Assembly (NCBI GenBank): GCA_006538405.1
Contig: BJKQ01000002.1
Location: forward strand, 1,550,001 to 1,614,000
Source: Hansfordia pulvinata
Lineage: Eukaryota > Ascomycota > Sordariomycetes > Xylariales
Length of the DNA stretch: 64,000 nt
Reading direction: 5' to 3'
Shown: piece by piece, positions 1 to 12,712 of the stretch
Layout of the letters: each line of letters begins with the position of its first letter
Position numbering within the stretch: position 1 is the stretch's first letter
Program-made: the position numbers and the translations under genes
The notes under the pieces: model-generated
The model's input: the letters and a program-made list of their open reading frames with translations, nothing else
Told to the model about the DNA's origin: nothing
Databases searched by the model: none

Positions 1-288
1 CTCGGCCTCAACTCCCGTTCCCAAGCTGCCTGCACTGGGCGATTACCCGAGAGGAGGGGCAGCTGGGCTTCCATCGACTTCCAATTGCCAGCAAGTACGA
101 ATACTGTGCCCAAGCCTCATCGTCAGCTGGAGCTCTCTGAGGCAGTGACAGCATACCCAGCATCGCGACTGCCACTTATCACCCAAATAATACGGATAGT
201 ACATAGGTACGGTACTGTCATAATATATCCATTGGAAGCGACACCCGATCGCAGCAGCCGCATCTGATGCCCATTACTGTGCCCGAGA

Positions 289-302
289 TACGAGTACTCG
301 TA
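289..302. repeat. Dispersed palindrome TACGAGTACTCGTA, copy 1
   Basis: A perfect 14-bp inverted repeat (TACGAGTACTCGTA). Exact copies occur at 2915-2928 and 12713-12726, with many near copies elsewhere, all seen in non-coding DNA. Its role is unknown. It could be a protein-binding site or the residue of a small repeat. Confidence 0.8.
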
Positions 303-1922
303 CCTCCTCGGCTCATTCCATCAGTAATAGAAGCCGCAGAACCAGGAGGTACGTACAAGTACCCAAGACATGAGGGCCGGCCGCTCGTAATGGATCCATC
401 TCGGCTAAGAACACTGCGCGCTGCGGCAGCACTGCACCGCACCGCACCAACACCGCACCGCGTGACCAGTCAGCCCGCCGCCCACATCTCCTTCAGAACC
501 TTCCCGTCACCAACGACCATCGCCAATCCGACGACGCACGCACCGGCACAGACACAGCCTCTTTTCACCTTGCCATCCACAAGCCGTCAGACGAAGGGCC
601 TCGCAGGTCAGCCAGCCCATTGGGTGGTCAGAAAAGCCTCGTGCAGATATCCATTGGCGTTTTGGTCCCACGCGTTCTTTTCTGTCCTCCCCTCTCTCCT
701 TTGGTTTTGTTTCTGGTTCTCTGCGACCCTATCTTACTACCCACGAGTCCCTTCCCTGCCCTGCGGGTGCGAGTGCTCACCCAAGATACTTGTACTCGCA
801 CGAGTAGTTTCCGATGGGCTGCTAATTTCCGCATCCCCCGATCCGGCCTCGTCATTCGCCCGCACGTATCTGTACGGCTAAGAGAGGCCAGTCGCGCCTC
901 GCCTGTGGGGAATGAATCGGTCGCGCGCGCGCTGGCGGGCGGACGACTGAGCCCAATCGGGGAAAAGGCACAACAGGCTCGGATGGGGAGGGAAGACAGC
1001 CAGGCACGTGCCAGGGCTCGCGTCCTCCATCCTGGCCCAGCCCAGCCTCAACCCGGCCCATGCCAGCCAGCTAGCCAGCTACGAGGACGTTGTCCGCCGG
1101 TCAGGTTTATTTTTACCACAAGAGAAGAGCCAAGGTCACCAGGTACTCGTAAGTGTGCTGTGCTGCAGATCAAGCTTGGGCGCGTACGAGCACGAGCATG
1201 TGCGTGCCTGGCCTGGCACTGCATCCTGGCGGCAGGGAAAAGGGGGGCCGCGGAGAGAGAAACCCTGCAAATACCCTGCTGATGATTTGGCAGGCACCCC
1301 AGGCTAGCAGTCGGTAGCGAACGACATGGCTTTTTTGCTTGTCGGTCGCTTCGGGAAACGAGAAGAGATAGAGAGCGCAAAAGAAGAACATCCCATCGGA
1401 CAACAAGACTAGGGCCCACCCCGTCATGGTCAACAACGGCCCTTTTTCCATGCTGGCACGAGTGCGAGTATGGGTTGTCTCCGCAAAGCCCGGGTCGCGG
1501 GGCGGCTGCCGTGCCCGCTGCCCTGGGAAACCCTGGGAACCCTGTCAATTGACCCAATACCGCCCTTCCGCCCTCAACACACGAGCACCCTCGTGCAAGA
1601 ATTCACGGCTCATGTTTCCCCGGCCATGCCAAGTCGAAGAGAACAAAAAGAAGGCGCACAGACACCTCCCGCTTCCCACGTGTACGGTCACCCATCTCGG
1701 GGCCGAGCAGGGACAAGCCCAGTTGCAGTCGGCCACGGACGCGTCTCTCTTCTTTTCCCTCTGGGTGCTTGCGGATATTCTTCGTGTCTGCCGGGCTTCA
1801 CCGCCCTTGCCATCATTCACGAGCCGCATATCGTACAAGGTATACCAGCTTTACCCATACCCGTCCTACTCGTACGAGCATCGTAGTGGGCGCTTACTCG
1901 TATACTCTGTAGTTCCAAAGCC

Positions 1923-1944
1923 AAAAAAAAAAAAAAAAAAAAAA
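1923..1944. repeat. A22 homopolymer
   Basis: 22 consecutive A residues on the + strand, followed by GTCTCC. It lies in non-coding DNA with no retroposon body recognisable upstream, so I treat it as a simple tract. Length may be unreliable because runs elsewhere in the window look under-called. Confidence 0.9.
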
Positions 1945-2914
1945 GTCTCCACGAGTTGCCTGGGCCGGGGCTGGAACGTTACGTTACGTTACGTCCGTAT
2001 GCCGGGCACCTTTCCAATTTCTTGCTGCTCCCCTATCCCTTCTATCCCCTATCCCCTCTCCCCTCTCCTTTCTCTCTCACTCGTTTCCCTCTTACGTACG
2101 CGTACCCGTGTACTGCTTTTCCAAGGCCGCGGCTGCGGCTACGCATGCAAATGCACATGCACATGCAGGCCCGGGCGCGTGGCTACGAGTAAATGTGGAG
2201 GCTGTTCTGGCGTCAGCAAACCACACTGACGTGTGGCGGTAGGAGCAACTGCGTGGACCGGTTGTCGGCGGACGGTGAGAAATGCACACACACACACACT
2301 CTCTCTCTCTCTCCTTTCTCTTTCTCTTCTCACATCAATCACAATAAACCAGAAGACCCAAGACCCCGAGCTCGAGCTTTAGGGGACGAAGAGCAACGTC
2401 ATGATCAGTCAGTCTCACTCTCGCTCTCTCTCGCAGCGGGCGGCCGCGTCGCCCGCCCATTACCGCACATCATCGATATACGAGAGTTGTCATTCCATGT
2501 ACTTGCACGGATTCATCGAGCATTCTCGTACTGTTCCGTGTCTTTCTTTCTGATGCGTCCGGTCATGGGTGCGCTCACAGACACATGCGATAAGAGGCAC
2601 CGCGTAGCTTGCCCCCCTTCACCCCGATACGCTACCTGGTAATCCGTATACTCGGCGCTCTGTACTCATATAAGCCGCCAGTTTCTTTCCTTTTCTCCCT
2701 CGTTTTTTTTGGGCCGGGCCACAGTGCAGAGGTAAGGCAGAGCGCGAGGCATTTTGCGTATTTTTTGGTTCCCAACTCGCCGACTGCTTCCCTTGTGCTC
2801 GTACGGATTACTATCCCTCTCCCTATACTAGCGGCCGTCGCGCAGAGCCCAGAGCGGTCTCTTCTCTGCCCTGCCCTTCCCTGGCCTGCCTTGCTCCCTT
2901 TTCCGGAGGAGACC

Positions 2915-2928
2915 TACGAGTACTCGTA
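2915..2928. repeat. Dispersed palindrome TACGAGTACTCGTA, copy 2
   Basis: Second exact copy of the 14-bp palindrome, directly followed by CGAGTAG, so the half-site CGAGTA is repeated again. Confidence 0.8.
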
Positions 2929-5024
2929 CGAGTAGTGAGCCCATGCCAACCTCTGAGAGGCCCGAGGCGAAATGGGGAAATTAGGGCCATCGTCTCCCGT
3001 CGAGCGACACGTCGTCAGGCCTGCCACGCGCCCCCGCGCTTGGGTTGCGTCAAGGTCGCGTCGGTCGAGCAGGGGGCTTTGTTGGCAGGCCCGCCGGCGC
3101 GGGTCGAGCACCGCAGCGACCACCAAGATCTCGCATTCTTCTCCTTTGCCAGTTCTTGCTCTTTTCCCGATGGGCCAAGAGAGGAACACAGGGAGTGTGA
3201 CGAGTCGCGTGCGGCACACACGAGCACTGACATGGTCATCAACAGTGGGGGGCCGCAGGCCCTTGCGCCCCATGCCGAGTTCATTGCCGAGTTCATAATG
3301 GAGGTGGTCGTAGCTAAGGTTCAGGTAGAGGGAGGCTGCACCTGACCGACCTACCTACTGACTCTACCCAAGGTACTGCCCCATGCAAACGAGATGGCCT
3401 ACCTACTCCTACTGTCGATCTCGGAGGGTAATGAAAAGTATACCCAAGGGCATCTTCAAGACCGCGGACATGGGGGTCGTCGGGGCGTCGGAACCGCCCG
3501 CAGCTCACAAACCCTCTGGCGATTGGTGGTGAAACCATGGAAAGCGAGCTTGCATTGTTCGATGTCTCCATCTTTCTTTACCCTCCCCGCGCCGATCGCT
3601 GGAAGATGCAGCCCCGCCACTGGCTGATGCGCTTTGGCGCGGGGCAGAGACCAGAGAAAGTTCGTATCTGCACGATTCGCCGCAGTAGCGCACACACACG
3701 CTCTCTCTCTTTCTCTCTCTGTGTGTGTGTGTGAGGGAGAGGGTGTGACGGGGGGGCTGGCGGGCTGTTACTTGTACTAACAAGTTAGAGCAGCGCCGGA
3801 GCTGAAAGAAAGGCGCGGCCGCTTCCGCTGCAGTCGCGCCGAGCGTCCCTCCATGTAAGCCGAGGGTGTCGATCGTGAGGTGAGGGGAAGACGGACACGG
3901 GGTTACTCGCAGCGCGCCGCAAGGGCACAGCCGCCCTTGCAGACAGACCAACGGCAGAGCGGCACGGCCCTGAATCAGTCAAGAAGCGCTCGAGCCGAGT
4001 CTCTCTCGAGAGAGAGAGAGTGTGTGTGTGAGAAGGAAACGCCTGGAAGGGGTTTCTATTCCATAGGAACATGCCAACGAGACGAAAGAAACCCCGCGAA
4101 ACATTGAGGAGAAGGGAACGAATTGTTCTAGAGCTGCCCGCCCCAAGACATACACCACACGCTCGTCGGTGTCTCAGCGACGGGAAGGCGTTCAAGCTTC
4201 AGCCCAGGGGACGGACGAGTCGTGGGAGGGGAGACAGGAGCTTTCGGAGCGGGACCGGGGTCTGGAATGAGCAGGCGAACTACCTGAATCAAATGACTTG
4301 CAAGGAAACATGCAGAAGACGGCTAGCTAGCTATTCGGACAAGATATGGGAAGGGGATATATGGTATGCTCCAATGACGAACTCGGAAGACGAAGAAGAG
4401 GAACAAGAAAAAAGAAAGAAAAAAAAGAGCCAGAAGAAAAGACCCTCGAGCCTCCAGAAAACCACAACCTCGTGCTCCCCCCAAACCAGGAACCCGATGA
4501 CAGAATGCACTGCTTCACACAAAGTTCAAGAAAAGAAAAAGGGCCCGTCCCTGACTCGCGGCTGCTCATCTGATTCATGGAGCCCGACGTCATAACCCTC
4601 AGCCTCCCCCAATCAACTCCCCCCTCCCCCCATCTTAAGGCCCGGATAGCGCGCCTCGTGTTCAGGCGTTTTCTTGCCCGCTCCCCGCCTCGCCGCAATG
4701 GGCTCTACCGGCGGCGGGGCAAGAAGAACACGGGGCCGCGACCGAAAGGAGCCTTGCTCAAGACTCGAACACCACCCCGGAAACGGCGCCACGTCGTAGC
4801 CTCCCTCCCTCCCTCCTGACGCCGTCACGTCCGACGCGGGAATACGCAGCGCCGGCAGCCACACGGGAGCCAGCGAGGTCAGCCGCGGGAGCGAGCGAGA
4901 GAGAGAGGGAGGAAGAAGGGATGGACAAAATCCAAGAGCATGTCCTCCGTAAGCGTCAGCGCCAGCCGTAGGCGCATGCGGGTTGTTCCTCCGTAAAGCC
5001 TTGCTCGTGTTGGCGTCCTTGCTT

Positions 5025-5044
5025 GGGGGGGGGGGGGGGGGGGG
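5025..5044. repeat. G20 homopolymer
   Basis: 20 consecutive G residues on the + strand in non-coding DNA. Long G or C runs recur in this window (20003-20027, 59263-59277, 63788-63809). Confidence 0.9.
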
Positions 5045-5553
5045 AAGAGGCTCTCGACATCGACCCCTCTTTCTCTCCCCTCCCCCACCCGATAGTTTCG
5101 TTTCGTGTGGTTTTTTTTTTTCTTTCTTTCTCTTCGTAATGATTCCGTGTTTTATTTCGTTCGCCCCCTCCGTCTCTAAGCCCGTGAGCATGGTATGGAC
5201 CGTGGCGTTGCGAGTGCCTCGGTTCCAGAACCCGCCCGCCTGTCGGGGGCTTGGATGATGCCGCCGCTCACGGACAAAGGAGTCGCGAAAAAGGAGGGGG
5301 GGGGGGGTTTGCTGTTTCGACACGGCGGATCTTGATGTCCGGTGCGCAGCCTCGGCTTCCACGCGCGCGTCCGAGACGGAAGCGGGCTCCGGGCCGGCGG
5401 GAGTGGAGTATCCCGGGGCGTGGGGCGGGCCCGGGATATCTGGAGGGGAAGGGGAGGGGAGGGGCAGCGCCGTACTTCACCCCCGCCGCTGCCGATGTCT
5501 AAAGGGCCCGATATCAGCCAGCCGGGTTTCGCACCCTCCCGCCCCCCCGTTTT

Positions 5554-6009
5554 TTAGTTCCCGGCCCCAGCCCCCAGTCCTCCGCCGCCGCCGCCGCCGC
5601 CGCCGCTGCCTCCTCCGCCCCATCCTCCCCACGCCCCGGGCTGCTGCCCGTACGTGCCCGGACCGTCGCCGCCGCCGCCGCCGCCGTCGTGCCTCGGCAG
5701 CGACGGCAGGCCCTGGGCGACCCGCTCGAAGTTATGGTCCTGGCGCAGGTAGTGGTCCAGGTTGGAGGTGAAGGGGAGCCGCGATAGGGCGGCGTCGTCC
5801 CGTCGCCCGGCCTGCTGCTGCTGCTGCTGCTGCTGCTGTTGTTGTTGTTGTTGCTGCCGCCGCTGGGAGCTGTTCCTGGGGTCAGCTTCAATCCCAAAGA
5901 TTCTGTGCGTGTGAGTGAGTGAGTGAGTGAGAGAATTTGCTCTCTTTCCTCTTTTTCTTTTCACTCACCTGTTGCTGCTACTGTTGCCGCTGGGCGATGA
6001 GCGCGACAT
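5554..6009 (-). CDS. Small poly-Gln / Gly-rich protein, two exons
   Basis: Model: exon 1 6009-5969 (starts MSRSSPSGNSSSNR), intron 5968-5903 with GTGAGT donor and a CT-rich tract ending CACAG, exon 2 5902-5554; 129 residues. The junction joins both frames smoothly as SSNRIFGIEADPRNSSQRR. Next come 15 consecutive Gln codons (5812-5856), a conserved-looking core (ALSRLPFTSNLDHYLR, then HNFERVAQGLPSLPRHD), and a Gly-rich tail of about 40 residues. No catalytic motif is visible. The core has the ordinary composition of a conserved fungal protein, so I think the gene is real, but I do not recognise the family. The tail is coded by GGC/GGT runs, so a one-base error there could alter the last residues. 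A TA-rich element lies about 220 bp upstream. Confidence 0.6.
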
Positions 6010-6041
6010 GGTGGGTTGCTGGCGTGGCGGGTCTGATACTT

Positions 6042-6042
<1 letters not shown>

Positions 6043-6073
<31 letters not shown>
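6043..6073. repeat. CA/TG microsatellite in the leader of the poly-Gln gene
   Basis: About 15 AC dinucleotides on the + strand, beginning 34 bases upstream of the minus-strand start at 6009, so probably in the leader or core promoter. Confidence 0.85.
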
Positions 6074-6074
<1 letters not shown>

Positions 6075-6230
6075 GACGAGATCGTAGTTTGGAGCGTTCT
6101 GGGGACGCGGTCTGGGCGAGCGGGTTTCCCGCTGTTGGGAAAGGGTTGCTAGCTAGGTGGCCGGTCCTGACGTCGTGGCAAGGTGGGATGGCACGTCGTT
6201 TCTCGATGGTCGAACCTCCCCGGCCCCCTT

Positions 6231-6251
6231 TTATAGTATATATATATATAC
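6231..6251 (-). promoter_or_regulatory. TA-rich TATA-like element
   Basis: TTATAGTATATATATATATAC lies about 220 bp upstream of the minus-strand ATG at 6009. It may supply the TATA box, or be a plain TA microsatellite. Assignment rests on position only. Confidence 0.4.
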
Positions 6252-8689
6252 GCGAGCGGCCTCTGCAACCCACACAACTTGCCTCCTTCGAGGAGGGCAG
6301 GGTCACATACCCCCGTCCTCTGACAGGCCCGACGGGTTGACCCTTGCAAATCGGCCACGGGGGAAAAGGCACACACGCAGCGGGTCGGGCAGCCACAGGC
6401 CGCAACACTATTCGCCGCTCCGGAGCGGCGGAGGCGGCGGGGAGGAGGCAGAGGGCAGGAAGGGGAGGAGGAGGGGTGTGTTTACACGCGGGGAGGACTT
6501 GTCTGAATGGCCGGGCGCGAAAGAGAGAGAGAGAGAGGCAGAGAGGCCGCCCCTCCCTCCCTCCCTCCCTCCTCGCAAATCAGAAAATAAGCCTCCTCTG
6601 TTGAAAACCCCCAGGTACACGGGGAATCAGGAGAAATCGACTGGGGCACGGCTCACCAACGCTCGGTTTTCCCGCCCTGCCTTGTGACGGTGATCCGCCG
6701 GGGGAATCCGAGGAAACCCGAGAGAAGGGGGGAGGGGCGATGACGGTGTCGACCAGTGATGAGCTGGCCAAGAGTCTCCCGAGTCTTTCCTCTGAAGATG
6801 CGCCCGGCGTCGCCGCCTGCCTTTGTCGGTGACAAGGCACCACGGAATATTGGGAGATGGCAGTGTTGACAGGGGGAAAAAGGGAAAAAAGAAGACATAC
6901 TACCATCAAGCGCTGCACGCGCGGCGACGTTGGATCGCCAACGACCTCGAAAAGTGAGGCGACGACCAAGCCTCTGGGTTCGGCTGGATATCCCTCCCCT
7001 GTCCCCCGGCTCACGTGAACCCTCTGCCTTGCTCGGCCCCTCCACGCTCATGGGTTGCCCTCCGCCCTGTGGCCCCTCCGGGTCCTCCCGTCAGAGCCCG
7101 GGAGGGCAGATGAGTAGACGAGACGGGGTATGCTACCCGGGCAAGGGGGTGTGTCTAGCCAGGCCTTCTTTGGACACGGAGATGACAATCAGCAGGTCAG
7201 TAGGTACTGGTATTCCTTGATAGGCCATGTTTCAAGAAAGAAGTGCATGTGTGTATCTGGCCTGTGGTGCGTATGCGTTGGCAGAATCCCATTCAGAAGA
7301 GGGTGTTGAGATCGCGGCGCGGCGGAGAGACACCCTGCATGCATCTGGGTGCGAGTAGGGCCCAAACCTCTGATTCGGGGAGCGGTACAGGGCCAGGCAC
7401 CAGGGCGGCCCCTCTCTTGTACAGGGCATGCGCCGTCGATCATGGAATGAACCCTAGGTAAGTTGGGGGGATCTCACCTCGCCATGGGCAAAGAAGAAGA
7501 AGAAGAAGATGATGATGAAGAATAGGACGTCATCATGGATGCTTCTTGCCCTTCCCCCCACGGACACTTTGGGCGGCGACGAGAAGCGCGGATTCTTTCG
7601 GCCTATTCTTCCGCCGATCGAGACGGGAAAACAAAGACTCCTACCCATCCGGCCCCCTGGTGGTCGCCAGCCTGATGGTCCCGTTTTCCGTGTCTTCGTC
7701 ACCCCGTCCGTCCCTCGGCTTCATCATCAGTCAGCCCCCAGCGGAGAAGGCAAGCCGCGACTGCAACCGCCGATCCCCCTAATTTCCTGAGGATACAACG
7801 TTTCGCCGGGTGGCCCCGTGCAGAAGAAAGGGAAAGACAGAACCAAGAAGAAAAAATTCGCAGATGACCTCTGACAGAGACTCTCAGAGTCGGCTGGCCC
7901 TCTGCAGGACCGGCGGGGAGGCAGGAGATTCGGTTGGCCTCCTCCTCAGGAGGGTCCAATGGGGGCCCCGCCGGCGACGTCATGGCATGCAGGAGGCGGA
8001 GAGGCCCTGGGGAAGAGGAGAGTGGAGGGGGAGGGGAAGCGGGGCGTGGCCTTGCTCGTTTCCTTCCACTATTGGCCCTCTGCAAAGGCTCGGTACATAT
8101 TCGAACCAGCTCAGTGACCGTCAAAGGCTGTTCGTCCTTGACCAGAGGGACCAAGGCCCTTTTGCTCTGCGAGAGGCCCGTGGGGCGGTTCTCACGTGGC
8201 CTTCGGCGAAGCAGACCCCTGGACAGGTGGAGGGCAGGTCGGTCCTCCCCCGTCCCACCATCATGGCCGGCCCGTAACGCCAGTGTATCATGGCGATGAG
8301 GCTCTGCCGCTTCCGTCCCTAGATTCGCCGCCTCGGGCGCCTTCACATTGCCCCCCCCTCTTCCTCACCCCCGGCGTCAATTATGAACAGGACATCAGCT
8401 TCTAAGCCAGGTCAGGCATCCATCCCTCCCAAGTTTCCTGATCCAGCAGAACCGGAAGATCCCGGCACCTCCCCCCCCCCCGGGGACCAGGTCTCGTATC
8501 CGCTGGCATCGCGCCAGCACAAACCCATTGGGGATACGTGGGAGCCACTCATGCGTCCAGATAAGGCTGTGCGTTTCTCTCCCCGGGACGGACGAGCTAC
8601 CGGAACAGGCACATGGGGAAAGACCAGCGCAGGGCTCTGGCGCTCTCTCGTACAGCCAATGAGAATGAGGAGAAAAGCCATTGTATTGT

Positions 8690-10529
8690 TCAGGTGCACG
8701 GTAACATCGCTACGTTACTGTCGATCAACCGGGCGTCGACATGCCCCAGTCCTCTACCCATTGGTGTTGGTGACCAGTCCCCCGTAAGTGGCAGTCGCGC
8801 GCGTTTGGCCGCAGACCGATCCGGCACGTCTACTGCCGAGTCGCTGAGTTGTCTCTTGCCCAGGCCGTGCGCCGCCGCCCGGTGCCTCTCGCAGTTGTCG
8901 TCCCTGGAAAACCTGACTTTGCACTCCGGGCAGATAGCTGGTGTCTTGGTCTTGCGCGCCATGTGTCTCTTGAGGTTGGTGCGCCAGTTCTTTTCGTCGG
9001 CACTTTTCTTGGCCGCGTCGAACCCACAGGAACACTTGAACTCGGTGTCTCTGACGTGAACTCCGGTCGGCAGCTGGATAACCTCGCAGAGTTTGGGGTT
9101 GTGCGATCCCGAGCAGGCCCCGGGTGATTCTGTTTCGACGAGCGTGGCGTCCGAAGAGCCGGTATTCTGCCGTGTTGGTAGAGTCGCCGAGTCGCGTAAC
9201 GTGAGAGGCTTGGTGGGGGCAAAGCCAGTCTGACCAGGGTTGGGCGATGAATGTTGCGGCAAGCCGATCTCGTGATTTGCTCCCGAGCCTGAGCTTTGGA
9301 ATCCAGCAAACTCAAAGGGCAAGGCGCCCCCCGAGTTGATCCGGTTGAACTCATCGGTTCCGTGATACGACAAAGCGTTGAACACGGCGTCCCACCCATG
9401 ACTAGTCTCGTTGAGCTCCTGGAAGCCATGGGGTTCTCCTCTGGTTCATTGACAAACTCAATCGAGTCACAAAGAATGCGCGGAGCCAGATCCCAATCGC
9501 TCACATGCGGCATGGGGTTGGAAAACCCCTCGTGCATGGTGGACATTGGAGACACTGACATTGTTGTCTGTCGCGCCGTCATGCTGTTCTGGCTGGGGCT
9601 TGCGATGCTGGTGTCAAGGAGGCGGTGGGGTAGAGGGTTCGAGAAGCTGTCGAAGGTGCTGTTCTGAGCATGTCGGTTGGCCGTAAACGACAACATATTC
9701 GAGTCTACCTCGCTTGATCTGGTCTCCAGACCTGTCGGAAGCTCTTGAACCATGTGTGCAGACTGGAGTTCTTGGGCTGCTTGGAAAGACTGAAGCTCTT
9801 GAACTGCTTGTACGGCCTGGAGCTCTTGAACCGGCTGTGCACACGGATCCGGAGTCTCGTCTTGGTGGAAAGTCGCGAATCGCACACACTGACGAGTAGT
9901 ATGAGCCGCCGAGGCCACGGGTCGCTCCGAGAGCTCCGCCGGGTCTCGAATGCTGAGCTCAGAAGCTGGTGGAGAGACCTGCGTCGAGGCAAGCTCTTGC
10001 CCAAAAGCCCAGTCGCATGGGGGTTCTCGCGTGTCTGGGGAGGGTGTCGTGCTTCGTGACCGCGCGCTTCGTGTGGAAAGCCTGCGCCTGACCGTGTGTT
10101 TGATGCTCTCGACTTTATGCTCGACTCTTTGGGAGAAGCTGTCCGGATTCCACGAGCACGGCGTTCTCTTGTCTGCGCCAAAAGCGAACGAGAGTGATTT
10201 TCGACACTCTTGGTCAGGGCAGCGAATCCGCTTGCCTTTGACGAAGTGCTCGCAGTGTTCAAGGTGGCACACGAGGTCTCTAGCGTCGTTGAATCTCTCG
10301 CCGCAGTCGAGCATCAGGCAGTCGCGAAATTCGCTCTGGTCGACATCGTCTCTCAAAAAAAGGTAGCGGAGGAATGCGACCATGATGCGGCTTTTTACGC
10401 AGTCGTCCACGGCGTGGTTCGCAAACCTACACGGCTGGGTCAGCGGCAATTTGGGGGTTTGGATCTTCGCGGCGGCACTGACGAGCAAAAGCCTGCAGCC
10501 TTATCGCAGCAAGGGTGTTTGGGCGACAT
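8690..10529 (-). CDS. C2H2 zinc-finger protein, frame broken by one base
   Basis: Model: exon 1 10529-10479 (MSPKHPCCDKAAGFCSS), 44-bp intron 10478-10435 ending GCTGACCCAG, then exon 2 10434-8690. The N-terminal half has a Cys/His cluster (CLMLDCGERF, CHLEHCEHF, RCPDQECRK). The middle is Ser/Pro-rich with VQELQ-type repeats. The C-terminus has two zinc-finger units: a degenerate one (FKCSCGFD followed by NLKRHMARK) and a classical C2H2 (CPEC, 12 residues, HRAAAH), then a basic AAKRARLPL stretch that could be a nuclear signal. The upstream frame runs to ENP and the downstream frame begins HGFQELNETSHGW. One extra G in the GGGG run at 9430-9433 joins them, giving about 598 residues. Likely a nuclear DNA-binding protein; targets unknown. 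The first donor (GTGCCG) is weak, so the N-terminus is uncertain. Confidence 0.7.
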
Positions 10530-12712
10530 GACGAAAGGTGGCAGAGATCACGGCAAAGCGGGTTCAAAATTGCTGTTGGGGCACAAGGGACGAGCGCGTA
10601 CGAGAGTTTCTCTTTTGAGTATTGATGGTCAACAGCGGATTCAGAAACTCGGATCTCGCCCTCACAATGAGGGGGTGTGTCTTGTCATTTTGAATGTCGA
10701 CCGTATTCACGGCGGAGAGAGTACCGTAGAATGAGAATCCGGTGCGGATTGGTCTTGTGGCCCCGTATCCAGAGTGTCTGTCCTCCTCAGAGGACTAGTG
10801 CTCTCAACGGGAGGCACCAAGTCCTCAGCGACTCGAGGCCGAGGTTGGACACCTGTCGACTTGCTGCCAATGGCATGCCAGATGGGCTGCCATGCAACCG
10901 CATGGTACCGCCAGCGAACCACAGTACGCGCAAGCTGTTCTTGGAAGTCTTGAGGCCACTTCCCAGAATAGGTCATCGTCGGACGTGGACCGGCGACTCC
11001 GGGCCGCGGTAGACGTCATTGGCCGAGGGGACGGGGGTGGGGTATAACGCCGCAGGGCCTCAGTCGTCTCCGTGGCAGGTTCGTGCTGTCCCGGGCGTAA
11101 CCTCAGTCGCCTTGTTCTGATGGCGCGAGCCCTCCATGAGGTTGAAAGGAGGACATTCGGCACACTGCTGCTCGGATCGGGAGGACTGCATGCTGTCGAT
11201 GGCTTGTGGTGCCGGGTGTGATTGTTTGGGCGATTCAGGGGCTACATGAGCCTTTCTCCGAAATAAGACGCATGGTTCGTGCCATGTACCACGTCAGCTG
11301 TGTTGAGGCCTTTACCTAAGAGATGGTGTTAGTAAAATCCGGCTGTAGGCAGGTCAGGTAGGGTGAGGACTTGCCATGCAAGTAGATCCCTGTCAAGTTT
11401 GGTGGTTGGGAGAAAGTCTCTACCAGGTAGCATTGGTGTCTGGTTTTCGGCACGGGAGGAAGGCGGTCTGTCGAGACGCTTCTTCCGGCCATCCTAACAG
11501 TAAGAAGATGGCGAGTTCGCGACGACAGGGGACCCAAGAACAAAACCAAGACGGTGTTCCCTCGAGCGTCTCCTGGGTATCCTAGGAATCTATATATCCC
11601 ATTACCACGGGGCAGTGCAATACCCTCAGCACAGCCCCCTTCTTCATTTCGCTCTTGAACGACATCCAGCAATAGGGGCTGAGCGAGCATAGCCACTCTT
11701 CTGGCCAGCGCCGCAGAGACTCGATCGGTACCGCATTGGGGTCAGAGGGGGCCCTGAAAGCACCGACACATCCCGCGTTGGGTTAGCGGAACACTGGATG
11801 CCACAAGGGAGCGGCTGGAGGACGGGTTACAACATGATACAAAGACGGCATCAGCTGAAGACGTGACCCAGGTGATGAGCAACCAGCGGGGAACAGAGGA
11901 AGTTCCGCTGGGAACACTGGTTGGTGGGGACGGGGACCAATGGCTGGCCGGGGTGATGAGAATGGGCCTCACTCATGATTCGGCCTCACTGATGCGGCCG
12001 AGTGGTGGGACATCTGGGCGCCATCTCCTAAACGAGATCTTGGAGGCTGGGCACCAGGCTCTTGCTGTGATTACCTGGATGCGGCGATGTTCATGGGAAA
12101 AGGTCGGGTTCAACTGCTGGGCGAGGATCGGAAAGTCTGCAAAGCAGGGGGGTGGGCGATTAGCGCGGCGATCTGTAACTGCTGAATTGGCCCAGTGTTG
12201 ATGAGAAGCGAGCCGTGGCTGAGGTTGTAATCTGGCATATCCGAGTATCCGGAGAGGATACGGCAGAGAATGGAATTGGGGACAGGAGACGGATGACTTT
12301 TTTTTGGCAGAAAGAATGCTCAAGGGCCTTTACTATTAGTGCAAGGTTCTGCTTGTGCGGTGTTCACTGAAATGACTGAGAATGGGTGTGCAAGAGCTGA
12401 AATGTGCGGGGCAGGTACGACCGCAGCCGGCAAGGACGACGAAGCAGCGGCGACGGCAGACGACTGTCAGGCTGCCGTGGACCAAACCGGCGTCGACTAG
12501 AAGCATCAGGTACCTACTGCTATGGGCTCACTGTAGTTGCATCGGGTTGAGGCACGGAGCACCTACAGCTATTGAACGAATGTATCGAATGTTTTGCGAT
12601 GAATTCATGATCATCAGGTCGTTGTCATTTCCAATGCCTCGGAGGCACCTCGCCTCGGAGTATACAATTGCCTGCACAGACGAAGCTTGTGTAAGTTGAC
12701 AGGACGTGGGAC

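Larger units (their letters stand above)
1..5553. other. Intergenic, no gene recognised
   Basis: No open frame here looks like protein: candidate frames are Ser/Pro/Arg-rich translations of GC-rich DNA and lack plausible splicing or family motifs. The stretch holds simple-sequence tracts (A run 1923-1944, CA/CT tract about 2285-2330, CT/GT tract about 3700-3733, G run 5025-5044) and two exact copies of a 14-bp palindrome (289-302, 2915-2928). It is probably long intergenic and promoter DNA. A non-coding RNA cannot be excluded. Confidence 0.6.
6010..8689. other. Intergenic, no gene recognised
   Basis: Between the poly-Gln gene and the zinc-finger gene. It contains GA-rich and CT-rich simple sequence (about 6520-6570) and short Arg/Pro-rich frames with no family features. 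Nothing supportable as a gene. Confidence 0.55.

Noticed and set aside
9780..9840. Short repeats of GAGCTCTTGAAC-type sequence
   Set aside because: They are the codons of the VQELQ repeats inside the zinc-finger protein, not an independent repeat.
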